Shown one piece after another: positions 16,374-26,100 of a stretch of DNA of 64,000 nt. Source of the stretch: UBA1413 sp964650525 (GTDB lineage Bacteria > Bacteroidota > Bacteroidia > Bacteroidales > Prolixibacteraceae); NCBI GenBank assembly GCA_964650525.1, contig CAZYUA010000009.1, forward strand, positions 1-64,000. Direction: 5' to 3'. The first letter of the stretch is position 1. Every line of letters starts with the position of its first letter. The notes under the pieces are model-generated. The model was not told the origin of the DNA and did not search any database. It worked only from the letters and a program-made list of their open reading frames with translations. The translations under genes and the position numbers were made by a program.

Positions 16374-16505
16374 AGGGTTGCCCCGGCAACCACGGCACTG
16401 TTATTAAATCCGTTTGCTATACGATCTCCTTCTTCCTGATACGTAAGTACTACCTCCCACCCAAAGAGTCTTTGCTGAAATGCCATCTTCTGCCGGGGCA
16501 ACCCT
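16374..16505. repeat. 15-bp perfect inverted repeats between susD1 and pectate lyase
   Basis: AGGGTTGCCCCGGCA (16374-16388) and its exact reverse complement TGCCGGGGCAACCCT (16491-16505) bracket 102 bp in the space between SusD1 and the lyase. The left arm also contains its own palindrome GGTTGCCCCGGCAACC (16376-16391). A transcript could therefore form either a short local hairpin or a long-range 15-bp stem. No transposase or clear target duplication is seen. Confidence 0.7.
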
Positions 16506-16518
16506 ATTAAAATAGCAT

Positions 16519-18144
16519 CTATTCGTAAGCCGGATTCTGAGGATAGGTTCCGGAATCCAGGGTAACCGCACTCAGCGGGATAGGCCGCAGAATTTTATAA
16601 TTACCGTTCTTTCCGAGGAAGGGATCTCTGCCACTGTCGTAGATAGCCTTAATCTCAGGGTTGTGCAGTTTTGTACGCTCCATCAGTTTTCCGGTCCGTT
16701 TCAGGTCAAACCAGCGATGTCCTTCCCCAGCCAGTTCCCTGGCCCTTTCATCCAGGATGAAGTCAATGGTGACATCACCTTCTGCAATCATCATTTCATT
16801 GACCTTGCCGGGCATGGCAGCCCTGCGCCTGACTTCATTGATCCGCTCTTTTGCTTTTGTGAGGTTGCTCATTTTGAAATAGGCCTCCGCAGCCACCAGG
16901 TAAGTCTCACCCAACCTGCTGAGAAACAGGTCATGGGTATATTGAACTGTCGAAGTTTGGATACGGTCGAATTTCATCAGCGCCGGGTAATCTTCCTGGT
17001 TGGTCCCATCCCACCAGCGGGGACCTATGGGCACCACCGTGGCAGAAGAGCGGACATTCGGTTTTTCAGTCTTCCAGGCATCAGCGTTAGCAATCTGGGC
17101 TGCCGTCCTCGGGAAGTAATACCTTACCACTCCATTATCCGGATTCAGCACCCAGTCGCTGTAATTCTGAGTCCTTACATTATTGAAGGTTCCCTCAAAC
17201 CGGGAATCGTTGTCAGTCCAGAGGGTAAACAAGTACTGGGTGGGATGGAGCATATTCTTCTTCTGCACACCATCCCCCGTTGCATTAATCAGGGGCCCCC
17301 AGGGTGAATCCCAGTTGTGGGCACCCCCGCTCATCAGCGATACTTGCTCATACTGGATGGAAAAAATCACTTCGGCATTAACATCGCCTTTATAAGCAAA
17401 AACCTTTTTAAAGTCTACAGAGAGAGCCTCATTGTTGATGGCTGAATCAGCATAAGCTGCGGCAGTGGCAAAGTCAGCAGAAGATCCGAAAGCCTCATAG
17501 CCCCGTGTCAGATAGACTTTGGCCAGGAGATGGCGTGCAGCCCTCTTAGTTACCCTTCCTATATTGGCTTGAGAGGCAGGTAAATCGGAAATGGCAAGTT
17601 TCAGCTCACGAATGATAAACTCATACACATCAGAGGCAGGTTGACGGTCAAAGTGGGTGATGGGCTCTGCAATCATATCCTCCACCAGCGACACGTCTCC
17701 AAAACTCTGAACCAACAGAAAATAATAAAATGCCCTTAAGTAGCGTGCCTCAGCTATCCTCGAGGCGAGGGTGGGAGTAAATTCTGTAAGGTCGCCATAA
17801 TATACAGCCGTGTTGCATACCTGGATGCTCTGGTAAAGGGTCTGGAAGAAGGCCCCAACAGAGGGTTCTCCAGGTGTCAGCGACAAATAGGAAGTCAATG
17901 CCAGCGGGGCATCCTGGTGCGCCCCGAAAAAGAGATCCGTTCCAGCACAAAACACATAAGGCGTGGGAGCATATATATCTCTCAGGGTGGAATAACAAGC
18001 GTTTATCAGAGCTTCGTATCCCGATTTCGTAACATAGAAGTTCTCAGCAGTTGCGTTGCTTTTGTTGTCTTCGACCAGGAAATCACTACAGCCACTGAAC
18101 AGCAGAAAGACAACAAATCCGGTTATTGCGATAATTCTTTTCAT
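16519..18144 (-). CDS. susD: SusD-like glycan-binding lipoprotein (SusD1)
   Basis: A 541-residue SusD/RagB protein with a lipoprotein signal (FVVFLLFSGC, Cys at 19). It has the expected tetratricopeptide-like N-terminal half (NFYVTKSGYEALINACYSTLRD, EARYLRAFYYFLLVQSFGDV) and the C-terminal segment ERARELAGEGHRWFDLKRTG. It forms the lid of the SusC1 transporter and binds oligosaccharide on the cell surface. The ATG at 18144 gives the normal signal length and leaves 5 bp to the SusC1 stop. Confidence 0.92.
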   Translation of the reverse strand: MKRIIAITGFVVFLLFSGCSDFLVEDNKSNATAENFYVTKSGYEALINACYSTLRDIYAPTPYVFCAGTDLFFGAHQDAPLALTSYLSLTPGEPSVGAFFQTLYQSIQVCNTAVYYGDLTEFTPTLASRIAEARYLRAFYYFLLVQSFGDVSLVEDMIAEPITHFDRQPASDVYEFIIRELKLAISDLPASQANIGRVTKRAARHLLAKVYLTRGYEAFGSSADFATAAAYADSAINNEALSVDFKKVFAYKGDVNAEVIFSIQYEQVSLMSGGAHNWDSPWGPLINATGDGVQKKNMLHPTQYLFTLWTDNDSRFEGTFNNVRTQNYSDWVLNPDNGVVRYYFPRTAAQIANADAWKTEKPNVRSSATVVPIGPRWWDGTNQEDYPALMKFDRIQTSTVQYTHDLFLSRLGETYLVAAEAYFKMSNLTKAKERINEVRRRAAMPGKVNEMMIAEGDVTIDFILDERARELAGEGHRWFDLKRTGKLMERTKLHNPEIKAIYDSGRDPFLGKNGNYKILRPIPLSAVTLDSGTYPQNPAYE

Positions 18145-18149
18145 GACCA

Positions 18150-21100
18150 CTAAAATGAAATGTTAGTACCAAATTGAAAGATTCTGAAGGAAGTGGAGTT
18201 GGCATTGTCTCCGTCGATGCTGGCACCAGCCCATTCCGGGTCGAAACCGTCATACTTGGTCCAGACATAGGGATTCAGAACATTAACATAAATCCGTGCG
18301 CTGCTCATCCCGATTTTGCTGATCAGACTTTCAGGCAGAGTATAGCCAAGTGATATATTTTGCAGGCGGACAAACGAAGCATCCTTGTTAAATCCGGGAT
18401 ACCCATAATCCTCAGCATCTTCACCCCAGTACTGCCCCATATAGGATGGCTGGGGGTACTCATTACTGTACCGGGCTTCTGTAAATGGATTTTCCCGCAT
18501 GTAGTAAGGCACATCTATTATCTGTTTGCTGTTAAAGTCCAGGAACTCGCGATGGAAGGGACTGTAAATAAACACTCCTTGTTTGGTGTAAAGGGAGGCC
18601 ATGAGGTCCCAGGCTTTATAGCGGAACCGGGTGGACAAGCTACCGATCCATTCAGGCAGCGGAGACCCCAGTATGGTCATGTCATGATCAATATCAATGA
18701 TTTTATCGTCGTTCAGGTCCTTTACCTTTGCAGTACCCTCCAGGGTCCGCTGCTCTGCGGGTGTTTTGTTTACCAGCTCTTCTTTCTGCCAGACGCCATC
18801 AAACACCATGGAATAGATCACGTCAACCGGTTCCCCGATAAACCAACGGTTGGCCACATCATCCTCTTTCTTACCATACAATTCCACAATAGCATTTTTA
18901 TTGGTTGAGAAGGTCAAATTGGTTTCCCAGTAAAAATCCTTCGTCTGGACATTGATAGTCCTGATCTGGAATTCAACCCCCTTGTTGCTGACCGAACCGA
19001 TATTATCCATCATGGAAGCCCAGCCTGTGGGAATAGCCAGCTTCCTTGGCATCAGCAGGTTGAGTGAAAGCCTGTCGTAGAGATTGATTTCACCGGAAAT
19101 CCGGTTATTGAGAAAGCCGTAATCGATCCCCAGGTTCCACTCACGGGTTCTTTCCCAGGTCAGGGCTTTGTTGGCGATAGCACTGGGTTTGAATCCGAAG
19201 GCCGAAGTGCCGTTCCAGTCGTAATAGGTCTGCCTGTTAGCTGCAAACTGGGTTACATAAGGGTTAATGTTGTTGTTACCCGTGTACCCGTAACTCAATC
19301 TCATTTTCAGATTGGAAAACAGGTTGAGTGCCTGGATGAACTCTTCTTCTGAAGCTCGCCAGGCAATGGCCGCCGAGGGAAAGAAAGCCCACTTTTGCCC
19401 TTCGGCCAGCTTGGAAGAGCCATCCCAGCGGGCTGAGGCCGTAAACAGGTATTTATCGAGAAGGCTGTAATTGACCCTGCCGGTATAAGACATCAGGGTC
19501 GACTTGAGGTAACTGCTCGAGGTGCTCATGGTAGCCCCGCTGCCCAGGTTCCAGTATCCGGAGTTAAAAGGGAGTGTGCGCCCATAACCGTACAGGGATT
19601 CCATCTCATCCGATTGCATGGAATAAATCAGGTCCAGACCCACAGCATGGCTGCCGTAATCTCTGCGGGCTGAAAGCTGATTGTCCCATATCCAGGAGAG
19701 GTTACGGGTAAAGGTCATGTCGCCGACAGCAATACTTTTTGTAGACAGGGGATCGCGGTAAAGTCCCCTCCGTGAGAGCCTCACATTGGGAGAGAAGGTA
19801 GAGCGCAACTCCATCCATTTCACAGGCTTGAGTGCCAGATAAAAATTGGAAATCACATAATACGTTTCTGTGTTGAATTGGTTATTTTTCATATCAGCCA
19901 GGGGGCTGACGTTTCCGGAAATCCCGACCATGGGTGCCTGAAGCAACTCTCCTGCCTCATTGAAGGCGGGAGTCCAGGGCGCCATCCGTATAAGGCTCTT
20001 GTAAGCATCACGGCTCAGCAGTTCCCGGTCGGTGTACGCAATGTTGATATTGGTGCCAACGCTCCACATGTCAGAAAGGGCGGCATCCACATTGGCTTTG
20101 AAGTTGTATTTCCTGAAATATTGCCCTTTGATGTTGCCATCGTCACCCTGGTAGCCGGCTCCCACCAGGAAAGTAACACGGTCATTTCCTCCCGAACCGG
20201 AAATAAAATGGTTCATTTCCAAACTGGGCTTCAGCGTTTCCCCCATCCAATCGTAACTTCTTTTCTCTGCCAGGGCCTTCACCCAATAGGCGTGGGCATC
20301 CCCTGTCCCGGGAAATCCAAATAGGTTGTCAGGAGCAACCAGGGCACTTCCGGTATACAATTTTTTTGCAATATCCCGGTTCATAGTGTAAATAACTCCT
20401 TCGTCATAGTTCAGGAAGTCAGGCATGTTGGCAATGGTTCTGACCCCGGCAGAACCGGAATAGGAAAAGACCGCCCTGCCCTTGGATTCTTTACCTGTTT
20501 TGGTGGTAACCAATACCACACCGTTGGATCCCCGTGATCCGTAAATGGCTGTCGAAGAGGCATCCTTCAGAATGTCTATCCTTTCAATATCGTTTGCATT
20601 CAGGAAATTGATGTTATCGGTCATCACGCCATCCACCACAAAAAGCGGAGCCCCACCAGTCAGGGAGTTGACACCCCGGATCTCAACGATGTAATCGGAT
20701 CCCACCAACCCTGTCCGGGGGGTGATGTTGACCCCGGCCACCTGGCTTTGCAGAGCGGCCATCGGACTGCTTGTTCCTATGGCTTTAATGTCTTCACTGC
20801 CAACGGATGCCACTGTCCCTGTGAGATCCCGTTTCCGGACCGATCCATACCCAATCACGACTACTTCATCGACCCCGATGGCAGTCTCCGCCAGCACAAT
20901 GTTATTCAAAACCTGAGAGCCGCGATAGGGTATCTCCCGGGTGGTCATTCCTACAAAGGAAACCATCAGTGTTCCGGCAGCCGGTGCATCAGCAATCAGA
21001 AAATTTCCGCTTGCGTCTGTAACGGTACCGCTGGTAGTGCCCCTCACAACGACGGTAACCCCGGGCAATGGTTTGTTCCCGTCATCCCGGACTGTCCCGC

Positions 21101-21251
21101 TGAGTCTGGCCCTTCCTTCCTGCGCCTGCAGAAAGCCGGTACCAGCAAATACAAGCATAAAAAAGGTAAGCAACATTCCCCGGAACCCTTCCCATGGGGG
21201 AAGTCCAGGAGTGGTCTGCCGTAGTCTGCTACTTCTCCATCTTTTTTTCAT
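18150..21251 (-). CDS. susC: SusC-like TonB-dependent transporter (SusC1)
   Basis: A 1033-residue outer-membrane transporter. After the signal region comes a carboxypeptidase-regulatory-like domain (GTVRDDGNKPLPGVTVVV), the SusC signature after the plug start (VVIGYGSVRKRDLTG), the plug with YGSRGSNGVVLVTTK, and a 22-strand-type barrel ending in FQFGTNISF. It imports pectin oligosaccharides with SusD1 using TonB energy. The start at 21251 removes an unlikely 30-residue AT-rich extension. It opens the second half of the locus; a 377-bp control region lies upstream. Confidence 0.93.
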   Translation of the reverse strand: MKKRWRSSRLRQTTPGLPPWEGFRGMLLTFFMLVFAGTGFLQAQEGRARLSGTVRDDGNKPLPGVTVVVRGTTSGTVTDASGNFLIADAPAAGTLMVSFVGMTTREIPYRGSQVLNNIVLAETAIGVDEVVVIGYGSVRKRDLTGTVASVGSEDIKAIGTSSPMAALQSQVAGVNITPRTGLVGSDYIVEIRGVNSLTGGAPLFVVDGVMTDNINFLNANDIERIDILKDASSTAIYGSRGSNGVVLVTTKTGKESKGRAVFSYSGSAGVRTIANMPDFLNYDEGVIYTMNRDIAKKLYTGSALVAPDNLFGFPGTGDAHAYWVKALAEKRSYDWMGETLKPSLEMNHFISGSGGNDRVTFLVGAGYQGDDGNIKGQYFRKYNFKANVDAALSDMWSVGTNINIAYTDRELLSRDAYKSLIRMAPWTPAFNEAGELLQAPMVGISGNVSPLADMKNNQFNTETYYVISNFYLALKPVKWMELRSTFSPNVRLSRRGLYRDPLSTKSIAVGDMTFTRNLSWIWDNQLSARRDYGSHAVGLDLIYSMQSDEMESLYGYGRTLPFNSGYWNLGSGATMSTSSSYLKSTLMSYTGRVNYSLLDKYLFTASARWDGSSKLAEGQKWAFFPSAAIAWRASEEEFIQALNLFSNLKMRLSYGYTGNNNINPYVTQFAANRQTYYDWNGTSAFGFKPSAIANKALTWERTREWNLGIDYGFLNNRISGEINLYDRLSLNLLMPRKLAIPTGWASMMDNIGSVSNKGVEFQIRTINVQTKDFYWETNLTFSTNKNAIVELYGKKEDDVANRWFIGEPVDVIYSMVFDGVWQKEELVNKTPAEQRTLEGTAKVKDLNDDKIIDIDHDMTILGSPLPEWIGSLSTRFRYKAWDLMASLYTKQGVFIYSPFHREFLDFNSKQIIDVPYYMRENPFTEARYSNEYPQPSYMGQYWGEDAEDYGYPGFNKDASFVRLQNISLGYTLPESLISKIGMSSARIYVNVLNPYVWTKYDGFDPEWAGASIDGDNANSTSFRIFQFGTNISF

Positions 21252-21370
21252 AACCCTTAATTTGTTAATTGTTAAAAAGTGAATGATGCCATTGTATATG
21301 AAAATAAAATCGTTTACAAATAATATACATCTGTATATCATATATATAGATAAATCTACTAATTTAATAA

Positions 21371-21386
21371 ATGCAAACGTTTACAC
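21371..21386. promoter_or_regulatory. LacI-type operator upstream of susC1
   Basis: ATGCAAACGTTTACAC has the AAACGTTT core and flanking G/C positions of a LacI-family operator. It resembles the two sites at 50519-50534 and 50618-50633. It lies about 120 bp upstream of susC1 in the 377-bp gap 21252-21628, which is otherwise very AT-rich (21300-21420) with no ORF. It probably controls the susC1 operon. The regulator is not in the window. Confidence 0.6.
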
Positions 21387-21628
21387 TATGAGTTAAATAT
21401 ATATTTTTTTTTACAATTCATAACCATTTTTAACATTTTTCACCATGTAAACCCAAATTTTCCTGAGAAGCATTGAATACCCGAGAATTTTCCAATAACC
21501 ATGAGGCCTGTATTGTAATGGGTTTTCTGCACCCTTAGCGGAGGAAACACGAGGCATTCCGGATTTATCCGGATAAAGGCTCCTGACGTCAGAAAACCGG
21601 GTTTACCAGAACTATCCCGAAATGCCAG

Positions 21629-23014
21629 CTACCCGGCACTATCCAGAACCAGGACCCAGTCGTTGCCGTCGGCGGGTTCTCCGGGAGGGTCAAAGGTCAC
21701 CACCCCGCTGTTGGTATGTTCACCGGCTTCCATACTGCTTCCGTCACGTGGATTGAACCAGGAAGCCTTAACCCCTGGCCATGTTGTTTTTTGCAAATCC
21801 ACGCGAATCTCCCTGCCGTTATAAGTGTAGACCATGGCATAGCTGTTCCCGCGGGTAGCCAATTGGTAATTGTACTTGTCGCCCGGCTGCTCTGCCACAA
21901 GCGACTGATCGGGTATCCTTTCAAAATAGGGCCGCGACAGCATCAGGGTTTTCAGGTGCACCATCTGGCTGGCTCCCGGATCGTTGATAGCCTCCTCCCA
22001 GCTTTTTTTCGCTCCGTAGGCCCCTCCCCTGTCGGAAGGCTTCCGGAACTGCATAACAGAACTGTGCCCATAGGTATAACCGCAAGCTCCGGCAAAAACC
22101 GACCAGTACGCATACCGTCTCACATCGTTGTCTTGCCAAAGGGGTTGCAGGGTATCATGAAGTCCCTGTGGGATACCCTCGTACGAAGGTTCTCCATCCA
22201 GGGTGGGTTTCACCGGTGTAAGCCGGTAATCCACTTCAGCATATCGCCAGTTATCCTCGCCGTAGCACCTTTCGGTATCGTCCTGGTCATATCGCCGGTG
22301 TCCGGACTGGAACATATTAAAATCGAGCCACTCCTCCTGGTGAAACCAGTCGGACGACTGCATCCGGCCTCTCGGATGGAAGGTGATCAAATGGTGCGGA
22401 TCGGACTGGCGGAGTTGCTCCCCGAGGGTTTTCCAAACCTCTGTGGAGTCGCTCCCCGGAATATCGCCCCCGTTCAGCCACACAATGTTGGGTCTTTCAC
22501 CGTACCGGCCACCCAACCATGCTGCATAAGCAGATGCCTGCTGCCTGCTTACCAGACCGGCTTTTACATTGCTCCCCCAGACCGGCACCAGAGCCATATA
22601 CAATCCGCGCTTTTCTGCTTCACCGACAATGTAATCCACATGGTCCCAGTAGTCATACTGCAAAGAATCTGCCGGGTCTTTTCCCTCTGTAACCAGGGGC
22701 CTTGCCACATCTCCCCCTGTCAGGGCCGTATCGCCATACGCATTGAGCACACCCACACTATGCAGCACCATGACCTGGATCACGTTGAATCCTTTGGCAA
22801 CACGGTCATCCAGATAGGTACACGCCTCTTCCCGGGTGAGTTTCGCAAACAAAAGCCATCCGGTATCCCCCAGCCAAAAGAAGGGATCCCCTTTTTCGTC
22901 ACAAAAATAACGGTGGTTGTCCGAAATTTTCAGCTCACTCATGCCTGCCGGTCCGGTTTGATTGGTGCAGGCACCCAGAGCCAGCAGCATCGTCAAATAC
23001 ATCCATTTTTTCAT
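21629..23014 (-). CDS. DUF4038/GH140-like endo-apiosidase
   Basis: A 461-residue lipoprotein (MLLALGAC, Cys at 16). The DUF4038 TIM barrel begins GDPFFWLGDTGWLLFAKL. Two conserved acidic positions fit the catalytic pair of GH140: Asp in VWLNGGDIPG and Glu in PTLDGEPSYEG. A C-terminal collagen-binding-like sandwich follows (YTYNGREIRVDL, then SWFNPRDGS). The founding GH140 enzyme cleaves the apiose-galacturonate linkage of rhamnogalacturonan II. DUF4038 is broader than GH140, so the specificity is probable, not certain. It sits 165 bp downstream of the giant DUF3826 protein gene. Confidence 0.75.
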   Translation of the reverse strand: MKKWMYLTMLLALGACTNQTGPAGMSELKISDNHRYFCDEKGDPFFWLGDTGWLLFAKLTREEACTYLDDRVAKGFNVIQVMVLHSVGVLNAYGDTALTGGDVARPLVTEGKDPADSLQYDYWDHVDYIVGEAEKRGLYMALVPVWGSNVKAGLVSRQQASAYAAWLGGRYGERPNIVWLNGGDIPGSDSTEVWKTLGEQLRQSDPHHLITFHPRGRMQSSDWFHQEEWLDFNMFQSGHRRYDQDDTERCYGEDNWRYAEVDYRLTPVKPTLDGEPSYEGIPQGLHDTLQPLWQDNDVRRYAYWSVFAGACGYTYGHSSVMQFRKPSDRGGAYGAKKSWEEAINDPGASQMVHLKTLMLSRPYFERIPDQSLVAEQPGDKYNYQLATRGNSYAMVYTYNGREIRVDLQKTTWPGVKASWFNPRDGSSMEAGEHTNSGVVTFDPPGEPADGNDWVLVLDSAG

Positions 23015-23178
23015 CCTTTTCCTTATTTAATGTTATGAACAATCTTTCGTCTCCATCCCCCAATCCGTAACCAGAACCCTGGTTTCAGCCAACCTGATTT
23101 TTGCCGTTTCTAAATCCAAAGCCGGATTTCCAACAGGCGGACAGATTTCGTCGGATAGGCAACCGGTTTTCCTCCGTA

Positions 23179-26100
23179 TTATTCTGAACGAAGCCAGATC
23201 AGAGTCGTTTCAGCTGCCTGGATGGGTTCCGGGAAAGAATCTCCCGGTGCCGCATGCACCCCGGCAAGGATGGTCTCCCCGGTTTCCGGATTAATATGGT
23301 AAACGGCCATTCCTTTGGCATCGGTCATCAGGCTGGCAGGCAAAGAGCTTCCCCTTTCCAGGTAAACGATGTATCCTTTTCCGGGATTTCCCAGCACATA
23401 ACAGCCAGATGCTGTTCCCGAAAGGGAAAGAGGTTTCATGGTCGCCGCCTCCTTCAAAAAGCGGGGATCTGAAACAGACGGAACGGGAGCCAGGGAGCCT
23501 CCTGCCATAAAGACAGCCCAGGGAACCATACCGGGATATTCGGAATATATAACGGCTTTCCTGGGGTATTGCATGCGATATTCAGCTACAGCCCGGTATA
23601 CCTGGTCAAAGGAACGGGCTCCGGGATCTGACTGCCGGGCATGCTGCCGGGGGGCCAGGTGCTGACCTCCCGGTGGGGCATACAGACTCCCGTCTTTCCG
23701 GTACCCCCAGTATCGGATATCAATCACGTCAACTCCTTTCGACCGGGAGGGATCGGACAGGATAGAATCCTGGACATCTTTGGTGGCACTGAGACCCACC
23801 AGGACCTTCCTGCCTGTTTCTGACTCCCATTCCCGGATGACATCGAGCCAGAACCGGACAAAATGGAGAGGACCGGTATATTCAGCCGATGTAAGCTGAA
23901 TCACGTTACCGGAGTTTCTGAAATTCTCAAGACACTGCCGGATATAAGTACGATGCAGGGCACGCCGGACAGGATGGCTCACATCATAAAAAAGCCCGTC
24001 CATAAAGATGCGTTTGTCTCCGGCATAGGGAGGAGGTTCCGGGAAGCCGGTATGATTGATGTTGTTGGCGGTTCGCCAGGGAAAATCAGCCCAATGGGCA
24101 CCGGCCTCCAGGATGTTATGCTGCAGGTAATTCTGGTGCAGCAAGACCAGTTTGTGTTGCACGGCCAGATGGGAGAATAGCCTAAGTCTTTGCCAGTACC
24201 ATTCGTTCCAGCGGGTCAGATCATATTTTGAAAGCCCGTCCCAGGCCAGTTCTCTGCCGCTCCTGGCAAAGGGAAGCTCATAGAAGGGGGGCCAGACCTC
24301 TCCGTCAGCCCTCCGGATCCGTTCGTGATCATCGCGGCGCCGGTCATACCAGAGACCATAGCTAAAATCAAATGCCACAAATCCGTTTGTGTTCATCCAT
24401 GCTGCCACCTCTTCCAGATAATCTGTATAGCCCGTACCGTTTCTGCCCGGCACAAACCGGGTAAGCGAGGGTCTGGCTTCAGCCACTCCGTAAGGCCTTG
24501 CATCTCCGCGCCAGTATGGGGCAGTGTAATTCATGCCGACAGCGATTCCCTCATCCCCAAAAACCAGCCATCCCCCTGACAACTTCAGGGAAGAACCACC
24601 TGATAGAAGTGTCTTGCCTGCATTCATGGTAAAACCGGACCGGACCGCTCCTTCAGCGTTCAGGGGTATCGGGTTTCTGTTACCTGCTTCCCCGATCCAT
24701 TCCTTCAGAGAAGGTGCCGGGTTTAAGGACAGGCGGGTCAATTCCACAGCTTGTTCAACAGTAGGACTGGTGGAGGGAGTACCCAACACAGGCATTACCT
24801 GGTTACCATATTCCTCCGCACTTTTTTTGAGCCTCTCCGCCAGCTGGGCATAAAAGAGGGAGCGGGGAGAAATATGATTGTTGGCGTCAGACCAGGCACC
24901 GTTTCCGGAGAACTGGGCCCAGGCACCATAAGCCCAGTTATAAGCCCCGGGGGGAGCATAACAGTCTATACGGGAGGCTGAGCATTGCCAGAACATAGAG
25001 CTTCCTGCGCACCATCCCGCACCCTGTGCATCCTGTCCGCGGTTCATAAAGCTCAGGTTCTGACCCTCGACAGTTACGATGTCGAAGAGCACACCGGAGG
25101 CCCAACTGTCGGCAGCCCCACTGAAGCTAAGGGGTAATCGGGATTCGCACTGTACGAAGGCATTGGGTCCGGCAGTACAGAATCCGGTTGAAAAATCGTG
25201 CCAGCCGTGTTCTGCATAAATCCTTTGGAACAAGGTTTGCTGCCCCATGGTAAAAAAGGTGTTCCTGCGCGCCCCTGCCAACTCTGATACCGGATCGAGC
25301 GAAAGGCAATCTTCAACGGTTATCCGCCGGGCAGTCTCGTAGACGGCTACCGCCGATCCCGCAAAATGGCGGTAAGTAACCTGTCTTACCCAGCAATCCT
25401 CTGCATTTTCTATGGTTATGGCCGACCAGCAGTGCTGTTCGTCTTTAGGATTGTCGTTGTCGTACTCCGAAACCAGCGACAGGTTTTCGATTCCGATGCC
25501 GGCAATGCGTCCCGGCCATTGGTATTCAACCAGAGTACCTCCTCCCAGCAAGGAATCCAATGCAGTAGTCAGGGGCACATCCAGGGTTACCCGGTCTCCC
25601 TCCACCCGGGTCACGGTGCGGTCCCACACCAGGTCGCGCTGGCCCGGCTTCCAGCCGAGCCAGCCGGGCACCCCGCCGAATCCTTCCATGCCGAGTTGTG
25701 CTATCCAACCTGCCACCGAAGGTCTCCTGACCAGAACCTGGTCACCCGTAACAAAGGATTCTGACTTCTGTACCTGCACGACAGTTCCGTTAACCGGTAC
25801 ATAGCTGCTGACTATTTGGACAGGCTGGCTTACAGTCCTGTCGTTCTTACCCAGTATTCTCACCAGGGTCTGACGGTCCTTTCCTGCTGCCACCAATGAG
25901 GTGCCATCCTTATCCATACCCGATCCACGCAGTACTACTCCGGATGCCCGGATCACCAATCTTCCTGAAAGCTGGTAAACGCCCTTTTCCAGGAGGATGG
26001 CGCCGCGGAAGCCATCTGAATCCCTGGGCAAGGATGACACATAATCAATGGCGCCCTGCAGAGCATCCGTAGCATCCCCCGTCATACCGGGGACCACAAC

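Noticed and set aside
21716..23038. 440-codon open frame on the plus strand opposite the GH140-like gene
   Set aside because: It is a shadow of a long gene with strong third-position bias. The product has no recognisable motif, while the minus strand encodes a clear family.
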